Below, piece by piece: positions 18,989 through 29,169 of a DNA stretch of 64,000 nucleotides. The notes beneath the pieces are model-generated. The model saw nothing but the letters and a program-made list of their open reading frames with translations, was not told the origin of the DNA and ran no database searches. The stretch is taken from NCBI GenBank assembly GCA_051201585.1, contig CP179198.1:2108001-2172000 (forward strand). The letters are read 5' to 3'. Both the position numbers and the translations under genes were made by a program. The stretch's first letter is position 1; the number at the start of each line of letters is the position of its first letter. Source of the DNA: UBA868 sp016776875 (GTDB lineage Bacteria > Pseudomonadota > Gammaproteobacteria > Arenicellales > UBA868).

Positions 18989-19579
18989 ATGACATATTTT
19001 TTGTCCGCAATCGCGGGTTATCTTGTTGGATCCATCTCAAGCGCTGTAATCGTCTCCCGCCTGATGGGACTTCCGGATCCTCGCCAGGCGGGCTCTGGCA
19101 ATCCGGGCGCAACCAACGTGTTACGCCTCGGCAACAAACTCGCTGCAGCCTTTACCCTGATCGGCGACATTCTTAAAGGCGCAATCCCGGTCTTGATTGC
19201 CACATCGCTTACGGCTGACCCCATAGCTGTTGCCCTGGCAGGAGCCGGTGCATTCTCCGGCCACCTCTTTCCCCTCTTTTTTGGTTTTAAAGGCGGAAAA
19301 GGGGTCGCAACTGCGCTGGGGGTATTTTTAGCAATCAACCCGTTTATCGCACTCTCCCTTGCGCTCACCTGGCTGTTAATTGCGATCATTTTCCGGTTTT
19401 CATCGCTTGCTGCAATCACCAGCAGCGCGAGCGCACCCCTTTGGGCCTGGTGGTTTGATTCCAGTAACATCTACATTATTTTGGCGTTCGCACTGGCCAT
19501 CATTCTCATCTGGCGACACTCGGAAAATATAAAACGCCTAATCGCGGGTACAGAATCAAAAATCGGAAAAAAATCTTAA
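18989..19579 (+). CDS. plsY: PlsY, acyl-phosphate glycerol-3-phosphate acyltransferase
   Basis: Integral membrane enzyme for the first acylation in phospholipid synthesis. Loop motifs are clear: SISSAVIVSRLMGLPDPRQAGSGNPGATNVLR (motif 1), FSGHLFPLFFGFKGGKGVATALG (motif 2), and a C-terminal LIWRHSENIKRLIAGTESKIG (motif 3). About five membrane segments in 196 residues. The gene is convergent with tsaD, with a 4-base overlap of the 3' ends. Confidence 0.96.
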   Translation: MTYFLSAIAGYLVGSISSAVIVSRLMGLPDPRQAGSGNPGATNVLRLGNKLAAAFTLIGDILKGAIPVLIATSLTADPIAVALAGAGAFSGHLFPLFFGFKGGKGVATALGVFLAINPFIALSLALTWLLIAIIFRFSSLAAITSSASAPLWAWWFDSSNIYIILAFALAIILIWRHSENIKRLIAGTESKIGKKS

Positions 19580-20604
19580 TTCGCAGTGCGCTTTAGCGGC
19601 TCAAGGTCAGCCAGACTCCAACGGGGTCGAACCGTAAAATCAAGATCCTGACGATTTCCGCCTTGAAGTCGAAGGGTACCGGCGTATGCGATCATCGCGC
19701 CATTGTCTGTACAGAACTCAGGACGAGGATAAAAAACTTTTTTTCCCTCAGCTTCCGTCATCTCTTTTAATCTTGTGCGAAGGAGCTGATTTGCGCCCAC
19801 ACCCCCGGCCACAATCAGACGACGGCGACCCGTTTGATGAAGCGCCCTTTTGCACTTGATCACCAACGTATCAACTGCGGCGTCCTGAAAAGCAGCGGCG
19901 ATGTCCGCAACCGTCTGTGAATCAATCTCACCCTGTGGAACCGTATTCCGGGCAAACGTCTTCAACCCGCTAAAACTAAAATCGAGCCCAGGACGATCCG
20001 TCATCGGCCTCGGAAACTTCCATCGATCCAATCGACCTGTTTCGGCCGCATTCGCGATCGAGGGTCCACCGGGATAACTTAAGCCAAGCAGTTTTGCAGT
20101 TTTATCAAATGCTTCGCCCACCGCATCATCAACGGTGCCGCCTAAAAGTGAGTAGCGTCCAATATCGACTACATCAACTAATAGCGTGTGTCCACCTGAG
20201 ACCAGTAGCGCAACAAACGGAAATGACGGTGGTGCATCTTCAAGCATAGGGGCAAGTAGATGGCCCTCCATATGATGAACGCCAACGGCCGGCACCTGCC
20301 ACGCCCACGCAAGCGCGCGCCCAAGCGATGCGCCGACCAGCAATGCGCCTGACAACCCGGGTCCTGCCGTATAAGCCACCCCATCAATCTGATCATCGGA
20401 AGTTTCAGCAACTTCCATCGTTTTCCTTACCAGCGGCTGCAGCAACTTGACATGATCGCGAGCGGCCAACTCCGGGACAACGCCACCATAGAGCGCGTGC
20501 AGCTCGACTTGAGAAGCTAAACAATGAGCCAACAATCCACGATCGGTATCGTATATCGCAACACCCGTATCATCACAGGAGGTTTCTATTCCGAGAACTT
20601 TCAT
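19576..20604 (-). CDS. tsaD: TsaD, tRNA threonylcarbamoyladenosine transferase subunit
   Basis: ASKHA-fold enzyme of t6A37 tRNA modification. MKVLGIETSCDDTGVAIYD, the HHMEGHLLAPMLE metal-binding HxxxH motif, LLVSGGHTLLV, LSYPGGPSIANAAE, and the terminal NGAMIAYAGTLRLQ are all present. 342 residues is normal. It is divergent from rpsU across a 229-base gap, the standard tsaD-rpsU arrangement. Confidence 0.97.
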   Translation of the reverse strand: MKVLGIETSCDDTGVAIYDTDRGLLAHCLASQVELHALYGGVVPELAARDHVKLLQPLVRKTMEVAETSDDQIDGVAYTAGPGLSGALLVGASLGRALAWAWQVPAVGVHHMEGHLLAPMLEDAPPSFPFVALLVSGGHTLLVDVVDIGRYSLLGGTVDDAVGEAFDKTAKLLGLSYPGGPSIANAAETGRLDRWKFPRPMTDRPGLDFSFSGLKTFARNTVPQGEIDSQTVADIAAAFQDAAVDTLVIKCKRALHQTGRRRLIVAGGVGANQLLRTRLKEMTEAEGKKVFYPRPEFCTDNGAMIAYAGTLRLQGGNRQDLDFTVRPRWSLADLEPLKRTAN

Positions 20605-20833
20605 ATCGAGCCTGGGTTGGAATCCAAATCTTCGCGGGATAAATAGCAGAAAATAGGCTTTAATTATAGATTCTTAGGAAATAAAACGGGTTGCTTCCCC
20701 GGACCCCAAATTTCCGACTGACCTTAATTTCTCAGCCAAATCAATCCCATTCAGGCGAATTTCGCAAGGCGTGTACTTTCTGATCGCAAAACATTAGACT
20801 ACCCGACCCTTTTGATTAATTTAGTTCCGATTT

Positions 20834-21049
20834 ATGCCATCAGTAAAAGTTCGACCAGATGAGCCGTTTGACGCCGTGTTGCGTCGTTTTCGTCGCGCGT
20901 GCGAGAAAGCCGGTGTTTTCACCGAATCGCGAAGCCGTGAGTCTTATGAGAAACCAACGACCGTCAAAAAGCGTGCTGGCGCCGCGGCAGAGAAACGTGA
21001 AAAGAAGCGTCTCGCAAGACAAAATCCTTCGCGAATGAGGGCTCACTGA
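20834..21049 (+). CDS. rpsU: 30S ribosomal protein S21
   Basis: Small basic protein of 71 residues, MPSVKVRPDEPFDAVLRRFRRACEKAG, with a basic C-terminal tail, closely matching S21 of gammaproteobacteria. It starts the rpsU-yqeY-dnaG-rpoD region. The 229 bases upstream should hold its promoter and that of tsaD; no strong -35/-10 pair stands out by eye. Confidence 0.97.
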   Translation: MPSVKVRPDEPFDAVLRRFRRACEKAGVFTESRSRESYEKPTTVKKRAGAAAEKREKKRLARQNPSRMRAH

Positions 21050-21092
21050 AGTCCCTGACCTCGCCGCCGCAACGTCTGCGGCCCTTAAGATC

Positions 21093-21542
21093 GTGAATCC
21101 CCTTAAAGATCGCATCGTTTCTGATATGAAAGACGCGATGCGGGCGAAAGATGCCGTCCGTCTCGAGTCCATAAGATTATTGCGCGCTGCAATCCAACGT
21201 CGTGAAGTCGATGAGCGCGTCGACCTGACAGATGAAGATGTTGTCTCTGTCGTTCAAAAAATGGTCAAACAAGGCAAGGACTCTATTGCTCTTTTTGAAC
21301 AAGGCGGAAGGGAGGACCTGGTTCAAAAAGAAGCTGCTACTCTGGCAGTTCTCGAAACTTATCTTCCCGAACAGCTTGATGAGCAAGCGCTCCTGATCCT
21401 TATCGAAAAGGCGGTATCCGAATCCGGCGCCCAAACCGTGCGTGATATGGGAAAGGTAATGGGTCTGCTAAAACCGCAAGTCCAGGGGCAGGCTGACATG
21501 GGTGTTGTCAGTGGCTTAATCAAACAAAAACTATCCGACTAG
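21093..21542 (+). CDS. yqeY: YqeY/GatB-like domain protein
   Basis: 149-residue member of the family related to the C-terminal domain of the amidotransferase subunit GatB. Visible blocks are KDRIVSDMKDAMRAKDAVRLESIRLLRAAI, FEQGGREDLVQKEAATLAVLETYLPEQL and RDMGKVMGLLKPQVQGQADMGVVSGLIKQKL. It starts at a GTG (21093), 43 bases after rpsU. The function is not firmly known; a role linked to tRNA-dependent amidation has been proposed. Its place between rpsU and dnaG is widely conserved. Confidence 0.93.
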   Translation: MNPLKDRIVSDMKDAMRAKDAVRLESIRLLRAAIQRREVDERVDLTDEDVVSVVQKMVKQGKDSIALFEQGGREDLVQKEAATLAVLETYLPEQLDEQALLILIEKAVSESGAQTVRDMGKVMGLLKPQVQGQADMGVVSGLIKQKLSD

Positions 21543-21563
21543 TTTTTGATCCTGTCAAAAACC

Positions 21564-22669
21564 TCAGACCCGCCGGAAACGAAACACGGCGTAGAGCATC
21601 ACACTTAAAACCAAGATCGCCATCCCCTGATGGACTGCCGCCAAGAAAACCGGCACATGAAACAGAAGCGTCGTTATTCCCAGCGTCACTTGACCGACCA
21701 CCGCGAGCCCTAAAAATACAGCGATCAATCGTTGCGCCTGAAGTTTCGGGTGTCTCAAAACGCGAAAAACAAAAATCAACGTGAGCAATAAGGTGCTATC
21801 GCAAGAAGACGATGATTGAACTGCACCGTGGGAATGTTTTCAAAGAAATTTCGCCAAGCCGGTGTCAGCACAACATAACCGGGCGGGATCAACGTCCCCG
21901 CCATTAGCGGAAATGTATTAAAGGCGTGACCGGCTTTCAATCCGGCCACAAAACCGCCTGAAAGCACCGTAACGGACGATAAAATACCAAGTCCGATCAC
22001 AGCCCGCCGAAAGACAGGCGAAACGATCTGCGGAGGCTTTCGTTCCAACAACGCGAATACCACCCACAACATATAAAGAAACACGAGAATGGCGGTACCC
22101 AAATGCGCTGTGAGTCGATACTGGCTCACGTCTGGATTATTAACCAGCCCGCTTTTGACCATATACCACCCAAGCAACCCCTGAAGCCCGCCCAGCACAA
22201 ACATCGCGACAAGGTGGGGCGTCATCCGTCGAGTCAGATATCGCTTGTACCACAGCCAGAAAAATCCGAGTGCAAATACGAGTCCGATGGTTCGGCCCAA
22301 CACCCGGTGCGCCCACTCAAAATAGAAAATAGTCTTGAAGGCCTCAAGCGACATGCCCTTATTAATTTTCTGATACTCCGGATATTCGCGATAGTGATCA
22401 AACTCCTGCTGCCATTGATTTGCACTGATAGGTGGCAAAACGCCCGAAATGGGCTCCCAACGAACCATAGACAACCCGGAATCGGTCAACCGGGTCACGC
22501 CACCCAGTAGAATCATACAAAAGACTAAAGCGCAGCAAATTAAAAGCCAACGGGCGATCGCTTGGGACGCCTGACGATCTGCCAGACCAAAGGGCGCACA
22601 AGAAACGGGGGAACGATCAACAGATGATGAACTTAGATTTTTCAAAGTCAGTCGCGTTTTTTTGATCAA
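21564..22669 (-). CDS. ctaA: COX15-type haem A synthase (one frameshift)
   Basis: Polytopic membrane haem o monooxygenase that makes haem A for cytochrome c oxidase. His-bearing helices are visible: FEWAHRVLGRTIGLVFALGFFWLWYKRY, YRLTAHLGTAILVF, and IPTVQFNHRLLAIA followed after a frameshift by LLLTLIFVFRVL; the last His is in VFLAAVHQGMAILVLS. One missing base near 21794 (plus strand) would join the two frames into 368 residues and restore an AGCT. The gene lies antisense between yqeY and dnaG, an unusual insertion into the macromolecular-synthesis region. Confidence 0.9.
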
Positions 22670-22738
22670 TTAGGTTGGCTACCGGATTTTATACTTTTGA
22701 ATGCTAATATTTGCTTAGTAAATTCAGCGTGATCAAAA

Positions 22739-24498
22739 ATGAGTGGCAAGATACCTCGAGAATTCATAGACGATGTGCTGGCGCGCACCGACATCGTCGA
22801 AGTAATCGGAGCCCGGATCTCGCTCAGCAAAGGGGGGCGTGACTTCAAGGGCTGCTGCCCTTTTCACAATGAGAAAACGCCCTCTTTCACCGTAAGTCAG
22901 ACCAAACAGTTTTATCACTGCTTCGGCTGCGGTGCGAATGGAAGCGCGATCGGGTTCCTTATGGACTTTGATCAACTTAGCTTTTCGGGAAGCAATTGAA
23001 GATTTGGCTGAAAGCGCCGGCCTCGAGTTGCCTGACACCGGCCCTGCTCGCGAAGATGATGGCCTAATGCCGGCACTGCTCGACACGCTCGCCAACGCCA
23101 ATCGTTTTTTTAAAGAACAGTTACGTGATCGCGATATTTCTCAAGACGCGGTGAACTATCTGAAAGAGCGCGGCCTTTCCGGTGAAATTGCAGCATTGTT
23201 TGAGCTCGGATATGCGCCGCCGGGGTGGGACAGCCTTTCCAAAACGGCAGGAGACGACAAAAAAACGATGGATCTAATGGCGAAAGCTGGACTCACCGCT
23301 CGAAAAGACAATGGAGGCTTTTATGATCGCTTTCGTTCTCGAGTGATTTTCCCCATCCATAATTATCGCGGTCAGGTTGTTGCGTTCGGCGGCAGAATCC
23401 TTCATTCAGGAGAGCCCAAGTATTTGAACTCACCCGAAACCCCTGTTTTTCAAAAAGGCTCGGAACTGTACAACCTTCACCGGGCGCGATCGCCAATCTC
23501 AAAACTCGGCTATTCGCTCGTAGTTGAAGGCTACATGGATGTTGTTGCGCTTGCCCAAAACGGAGTCGAAAACGCAGTTGCAACACTCGGGACAGCGACA
23601 ACAGAGCGGCATCTGCACCGGCTTTTTCGACTCGCACCGTCGATCGTATTTTGCTTTGATGGTGATCGAGCGGGACGCTCGGCCGCCTGGCGCGCCCTTG
23701 AAAACTCTCTGCCTAAGCTTGCCGGTGGCCGACAAATCAGCTTTTTATTTTTACCTGATGGGGAAGATCCAGACTCATTGGTGCGAAAAGAAGGCGGTGA
23801 AGCATTTCAAAAACGCGCAACTGAAGCAACTTCACTGCCCGATTTCCTGTTCAGGAAGCTTCTCGGACGAGACTGACCTCAGCCGCCTTGATGGACGAGC
23901 GCGCTTAGTGGAGCTCGCAAAACCACTGCTTGCTAAAATTCCCGAGGGACCACTTCGGGAACTGATGAACCAGCAATTGCGCGAAAAATCAGGCGTGCAA
24001 TCTTTAGGTGGCGGCAATGAACGCTTGACCCGTCGGGTCTCCCGCAATAACCGGTCCACTACCCAGCGGCTGAGCCCGATGGCGACCGCCATTAGCCTAT
24101 TACTCCAACGACCTAAATTAGCATGCGAGAGAAGTCTTCCAGAAAATCTGCGCATGCACTCGGAGGTTCGCGGATTCTCACTACTCGAGCGTCTTTTCGA
24201 TATCGCGCTAAAACAGCCAGACATTACGACGGGCGTAATTATCGAACGCTTTCGGGATACGGAAGACGGGCCAACCCTTGAAAAATTGGCGGCGAAGGAC
24301 CATTTACTTGAGCAGAATGATTTTCTGCCGTTTTTTACCGAAACAATCAACACGCTTGAGGATCAAGCACTCGGTCAGTCCATCGAAAATCTGGTCTCGC
24401 GTGCGAGTCAAGAAGAGCTTGATGAAGCCTCTAAAACTGAGCTTTCGGCGCTTTATGCGAAACGACAAAATCTTCGCCAGCAACGCTCTGAAAGCTGA
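22739..24498 (+). CDS. dnaG: DnaG primase (two frameshifts)
   Basis: Synthesises RNA primers at the replication fork. The zinc-binding domain (CCPFHNEKTPSFTVSQTKQFYHCFGCGANG) is at the start. The TOPRIM domain has VVEGYMDVVALAQNGVENAVATLGTA and FCFDGDRAGRSAAWRALE, with LFLPDGEDPDSLVRKEG after it. The C-terminal helicase-binding region ends KRQNLRQQRSES. Frames break near 22982 (surplus T; then REAIEDLAESAGLELP) and near 23857 (surplus base). Both corrections give 585 residues, the normal length. The gene is essential, so the breaks are almost certainly not real. Confidence 0.95.
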
Positions 24499-24561
24499 GT
24501 TTTCAGTCTAGAAGAGGCTCATTCGTGGTATAATCGGAAGGTTTTCCGCTATTTTTTCTAA

Positions 24562-26413
24562 ATGCCTAATTCTTCGTCAGGGGGAACTGTGTCTGTAGAT
24601 ACCCAAAGCCAACAATCTGAACTCAAACGGCTAATTATTAAAGGTAAGGAGCAAGGCTTTCTTACCTACCGAGAGATCAACGATCATCTCCCTGAGGATA
24701 TGAACGACACGGATCAGATCGAAACCGTCGTCAACATGATCAACGATTTGGGCATTGAAGTCTACGATGCGGCGCCTGATGCGGACACCCTGCTACTGAA
24801 AACTGCGAACAGTGATGACGAAGAAGTTGTTGAAGAAGCTGAAGCTGTTCTAACAACTGCCGTCGAGAGCGAGTTTGGCAGAACGACTGACCCCGTGCGC
24901 ATGTATATGCGAGAAATGGGCACAGTGGAATTACTCACCCGACAGGATGAAATTCGCCTCGCAAAACGAATCGAAGACGGCATCCGGCAGAGCGTGAGCG
25001 CAATGGCGTCTGCGCCTGTGATCGTCACTGAATTAGTCAGCCTTGCCGATAATGTTGAAAATAGCAAGATGAAACTCACTGAGCTCCTGGTGGGTTTCGT
25101 CGATCTTGCTGCGCTTGAAACCGAAGAAATCCCTCAGCCTGTAATTCCCGGTGCTGATAATAATTCGGGCTCCGATGACGACAATGCAAATAATGTGCCG
25201 CAAGGTCCTGACCCGGAGGAAGCAAAAGAACGTTTCGACCGAATTCGCAAAGGACTTAAGAGTATGGAGCGCTGCCAGAGTCGATATGGGCTTGGCGCAC
25301 CACAGATGGGAAAACATCAGGAAAAGCTATCGCTTGAAATGATGGAGATTCGACTTGTCCCCCGACAGACTGAATACCTCTCTGCCGTAATGCGCGAAAT
25401 AGTTGATGAAGTTCGCTCAATCGAGAAACAAATCATCAAAATCTGCGTGCAACGCGCTCGCGTCACCCGAAAAACGTTTATCTCGAAATTTGTAGGTCGG
25501 GAATCAGAGGCCTTTTGGATTCGCAGCATGATGCGAGGAAAAGAGGGTAATAAAGATATCCTGAAAACGCATGCGGACGAGCTTGAAAACTTCCGTATCA
25601 AACTTGAGCATTTGGAAAACGTAGCGGGTCTGAAAATCCATCAGATCAAAGAAGTGAACCGCAAGATGTCAATCGGCGAAGCGAAAGCACGACGTGCAAA
25701 AAAGGAAATGATCGAGGCGAACCTTCGTCTGGTGATATCAATCGCAAAAAAGTACACCAACCGAGGACTCCAGTTTCTTGATTTGATTCAAGAAGGAAAC
25801 ATTGGCCTGATGAAAGCGGTCGACAAGTTTGAGTATCGAAGAGGTTACAAATTCTCAACGTATGCGACCTGGTGGATTCGTCAGGCAATCACTCGCTCAA
25901 TTGCCGATCAGGCCCGCACAATCCGAATCCCGGTTCACATGATTGAAACGATCAATAAACTCAACCGGGTGTCGCGTCAAATCCTGCAGGAAAAAGGTCG
26001 AGAGGCTCTCCCGGAAGAACTTGCGGAACGCATGGATATGCCCGAGAACAAAATACTAAAAGTGCTCAAGATAGCGAAAGAACCCATTTCCATGGAAACG
26101 CCCATCGGTGACGATGAGGATTCGCATCTTGGTGATTTCATTGAGGACAAGAACATCTTAGCGCCAGAGGATGCGGCGCTCACGACTGGATTAACGAGTG
26201 CGACTGACTCAATTCTTAACAGTCTCACCGAGCGAGAGTCTAAAGTCATTCGAATGCGGTTCGGTATTGGTCTTAATACAGATCACACCCTCGAAGAAGT
26301 GGGCAAGCAGTTTGACGTGACCCGAGAGCGCATTCGACAAATTGAAGCTAAGGCTCTACGAAAAATGCGGCACCCCACCCGATCTGAAAAGCTTCCGCAG
26401 CTATCTGGACTAG
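24562..26413 (+). CDS. rpoD: RpoD, primary sigma-70 factor (one inserted base near the 3' end)
   Basis: Regions 1.1 (KRLIIKGKEQGFLTYREINDHLP), 1.2 (DPVRMYMREMGTVELLTRQDE), 2.1-2.4 (EANLRLVISIAKKYTNRGLQFLDLIQEGNIGLMKAVDKFEYRRG and TYATWWIRQAITRS), 3 and 4.2 (LEEVGKQFDVTRERIRQIEAKALRKMRHP) are all present. As read, the C-terminus runs on through a terminator to 26544. Deleting one C at 26395/26396 gives the universal ending SEKLRSYLD and TAG at 26411-26413, 616 residues. The upstream neighbour is dnaG, 63 bases away. Confidence 0.97.
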
Positions 26414-26424
26414 TGTTCCTTCGC

Positions 26425-26454
26425 AAAACCCCGGGCCTTGTCCCGGGGTTTTTA
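26425..26454 (+). terminator. Rho-independent terminator of dnaG-rpoD
   Basis: AAAACCCCGGG, a short loop, then CCCGGGGTTTTT: an 11-bp GC-rich stem followed by a T run, starting 11 bases after the corrected rpoD stop. Its position is further evidence that the uncorrected rpoD reading is wrong. Confidence 0.92.
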
Positions 26455-26497
26455 TTCTCTGGCCCTCATAATCATGGCCAGAATTGGCCACTATCGT

Positions 26498-27265
26498 TTA
26501 TCGATAAAACCGCTTGGCGGGGCGAACGAGCAGCGTTGCAATAAAGCCCAATACGGCCAAAATCGCTGACCAAACCGCGACCCGATACATCATTCGCCAG
26601 AGGGGATTGGCTTTTTTTGTGATTGAAAAATCAGTCACGAAGATAGTTTCGCATGCACCATTTCCAGTGTCTGTTCGAGAGACACTGGTTTGTCGGTCAA
26701 ACCCTGTCGCTTGATTTTGATAATTAGCGAGCACCCCGCTAATACGAACCTCATCTCCCGGGGCAGCGCGCATAATGAGGCGATGCAAATCGATATTGTC
26801 AGTCAAAATATGATTGTTTGATAATTGATCACTTCTAAACTGCTTGCCCGTCTGCCGGTCTGGTATCTGGAAAAAACAAGTCCAAGGACCACTGCTGTAT
26901 CGCAGCTTGCGAAATACATCAGACTGCACGTTTGTGCCGAATACGACACAAAGATCTTTGACGTTGAGAAAATCTTTCCACTGGCGATGATGGTAAATAT
27001 CGCCCAACGAACCACTCTCATAATCTGTCACGACCACTCCGCTCAGATGGTAGTCAAACAAAGGGGTTATCGTATAGACCTGATCATTAATCTGCGTTTG
27101 AAATGGTGCTTTATCTGTGGGAGTCTGGAGCGGGTCAAAAAAGACAGCCTCACTGAAAAACGCTGGCCCGGGCAACTTATCTTTTTGAAAAAAAGACACG
27201 CCCAATGCAACGACCGCGATCACAAACACGCCCTTAAAAATACGTTCCAGTTGATCAAAAAACAC
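26498..27265 (-). CDS. Uncharacterised two-pass membrane protein
   Basis: Not recognised. 255 residues. One hydrophobic segment is near the N-terminus (FKGVFVIAVVALGVSFF, about 10-26) and one near the C-terminus (VAVWSAILAVLGFIATLLV, about 228-246). The roughly 200-residue segment between them would be periplasmic. It contains FDPLQTPT, PLFDYHLSGVVVTDYESG, FLNVKDLCVVFGTNVQSDV, YSSGPWTCFFQIP and PGDEVRISGVLANYQNQ. The layout with 'DYHLSGVVV' and 'VRISGVLANY' suggests a beta-rich extracytoplasmic domain. It is convergent with rpoD and 20 bases downstream of the SDR gene, probably co-transcribed with it. Confidence 0.72.
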   Translation of the reverse strand: MFFDQLERIFKGVFVIAVVALGVSFFQKDKLPGPAFFSEAVFFDPLQTPTDKAPFQTQINDQVYTITPLFDYHLSGVVVTDYESGSLGDIYHHRQWKDFLNVKDLCVVFGTNVQSDVFRKLRYSSGPWTCFFQIPDRQTGKQFRSDQLSNNHILTDNIDLHRLIMRAAPGDEVRISGVLANYQNQATGFDRQTSVSRTDTGNGACETIFVTDFSITKKANPLWRMMYRVAVWSAILAVLGFIATLLVRPAKRFYR

Positions 27266-27285
27266 AGGCCGCGTCTCTATTCGGC

Positions 27286-28065
27286 TCAGGTCAGTTCAAC
27301 CTTGTACTCCTGAATAGTATTTCCGCCATCCACGACCATCAGTTGTCCTGTGACATAGCTGGCTTCTTCACTCGCCAGAAATACCACCACATGACCGACC
27401 TCTTCGGGAGTACCGGGTCTTCCCACAGGGGTAAACTGACCGGCGATCAACTCGTTATCTCCACTTGATCCGGTATGGATCCACCCCGGTGCAACGCAGT
27501 TAACGGTGACGTTCTTTGATCCTACCTCGATAGCGAGCGAACGCGCCATTCCAAGCATCCCCGCTTTCGCTGTTCCGTAGACCGTACTGCCGGAGATTCC
27601 AACGACCGGGCCCGTGACCGAAGAGATATGAACCACTCTTCCGTACTCCTGATTCATCATTGATGGCAAAACAGCGCGGGTCATCAAAAACGCACTGGTC
27701 AGACTCATATCGATCCCATAACGCCACTTTTCATCACTCACTTCATGAAAAAGCGCGCTAGGCTCGTCTCGACCAATCTGCACCATGCCGGCATTATTCA
27801 CCAGAATCTCAACGGGTCCGAGGGTATCTTCAATCCGGGCGTTAAGATCGCCAACCGCGGTGGCATCCGTCAAATCGGCCGCAATACCCACCACGCCATC
27901 TTGCCCACCGAGCTCCTCGCAACGTTGCTGAATGCGGTCCGTGGTCGATGTAATTGCTACCCGAGCACCTGCAGCGTGAAGCAACTTTGCTGTTGCAAAA
28001 CCAATACCATCGGGACTTCCTGCGCCCGTCACAAGCGCTACCCTGTCTTTAACACCTGTCATCAC
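27286..28065 (-). CDS. Short-chain dehydrogenase/reductase (FabG-like)
   Basis: Classical SDR of 259 residues. It has ALVTGAGSPDGIGFATAKLL (nucleotide motif, with a two-residue insertion relative to TGxxxGIG), LVNNAGMV, HISSVTG with the catalytic Ser, YGTAKAGMLGMARSLA with Tyr and Lys, VNCVAPGWIHT, and SYVTGQLMVVDGGNT. Substrate cannot be assigned; 3-oxoacyl-ACP reductase-like or a xenobiotic/sugar SDR are both possible. It lies upstream of the uncharacterised membrane protein on the same strand. Confidence 0.87.
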   Translation of the reverse strand: MMTGVKDRVALVTGAGSPDGIGFATAKLLHAAGARVAITSTTDRIQQRCEELGGQDGVVGIAADLTDATAVGDLNARIEDTLGPVEILVNNAGMVQIGRDEPSALFHEVSDEKWRYGIDMSLTSAFLMTRAVLPSMMNQEYGRVVHISSVTGPVVGISGSTVYGTAKAGMLGMARSLAIEVGSKNVTVNCVAPGWIHTGSSGDNELIAGQFTPVGRPGTPEEVGHVVVFLASEEASYVTGQLMVVDGGNTIQEYKVELT

Positions 28066-28401
28066 TCACTCCTTGCAAGCCGCGAATCTTGTTACCGTTT
28101 TTTTATGAGTGGTAAGTTATCGTCGCGACAATGAAACGTTTTTCAGCCCTTTTATACCACTGAACCAACAACAGAATTTTGGATTAACGGGAGATCACGA
28201 CAATTATTCGTGATATCGAACATGGCAATTTACAGTGTATTAATAAGAAATCAGCCGATACGATTACGAATCGATGATTAAAGCAGTAAGCTCACAGCCC
28301 CAAATCAACTAAAGGCGGAAAACTTTTACTAACTGGCTAATTACCGAATGGACAGATCTGGTTATGGACCAAATATCATCTGCATTACCGAAGAACTTAC
28401 G
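28066..28401. other. Intergenic region without a recognisable gene
   Basis: 336 AT-rich bases between two minus-strand genes. No open frame with family character and no convincing terminator stem were seen. It should contain the SDR promoter, reading leftwards, and the 3' end of the signalling operon. An exact promoter was not identified. Confidence 0.5.
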
Positions 28402-29169
28402 TTAGGAACGTCGATTTACTCTCCGACAGAAACTTGTATTATCGGTCTTTTGAGCGAGACTGTAAGAAATTACAGGGATACGGTCTTTATCAAACTTAGC
28501 TTGATACATTGCCTGATCTGCTAAGCGCAAAAGAGAACGAAGATCGGTCGCGGGATCGGGATAGCATGCAATCCCGAGACTCGCGGAAATCTGTAATTCG
28601 GTTTCGGCAAGCGTAATCGGCTTCTCAACTATTTCAAGGATCTCTGTAATCCTTTCGATTGTTTTCATTTTTCCGTTGAGCTGCTTCACGATAATTAGAA
28701 ATTCATCTCCTGCAAGACGGCCGATTACAAGGTCGGTATTGATAAGACGTTTTAGTCTTTCAGCCGTCTTAAGTAAAACAAGATCGCCAGCAGCGTGCCC
28801 GAATCTATCGTTAATTGATTTGAAATTATCGAGATCCATAAATCCGACCGCTATATACTGACTCGCGCCTTCCTTATCGCCTAATAAAGCTTTCAAATGC
28901 GTCATTAAGCTTCGGCGATTAGGCAATCCTGTCAAGGGATCATGGTTCGCAATAAAATCAAGCGCGTTGTGCCGCTCCACCAACTCCTTTTCGATTGCGG
29001 CGCGCCTTTTAATCTCTTCCTTGAGTTGATCATTTTCTTTTTCGATTAAAAACAGTTTTTCTTCGAATTCGGCGCGGACCTCATCAATGACGTGGTTCGA
29101 GTCGGACGCGGAGTCCCTCTCTTGAGCGCGATCTTGCCGCCGCGCCTGATCTGAGGCTTCAAAGTTCAT
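28402..29169 (-). CDS. Diguanylate cyclase (AGDEF variant)
   Basis: 255 residues: a coiled-coil-like charged N-terminus (about 20-65), then a GGDEF domain (about 70-235) with NHDPLTGLPNRRSLMTHL, GFMDLDNFKSINDRFGHAAGDLVL, the active-site loop RLAGDEF, and SASLGIACYP. AGDEF loops are usually still catalytic. The inhibitory I-site (RxxD ahead of the loop) reads I-N-T-D, so product inhibition is probably absent. The start overlaps the upstream HD-GYP gene by 4 bases. It would make c-di-GMP in the cytoplasm. Confidence 0.9.
   Translation of the reverse strand: MNFEASDQARRQDRAQERDSASDSNHVIDEVRAEFEEKLFLIEKENDQLKEEIKRRAAIEKELVERHNALDFIANHDPLTGLPNRRSLMTHLKALLGDKEGASQYIAVGFMDLDNFKSINDRFGHAAGDLVLLKTAERLKRLINTDLVIGRLAGDEFLIIVKQLNGKMKTIERITEILEIVEKPITLAETELQISASLGIACYPDPATDLRSLLRLADQAMYQAKFDKDRIPVISYSLAQKTDNTSFCRRVNRRS

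Noticed and set aside
26414..26544. C-terminal extension of RpoD
   Set aside because: Produced by one inserted base; it runs through a terminator and is unlike any sigma-70 terminus.
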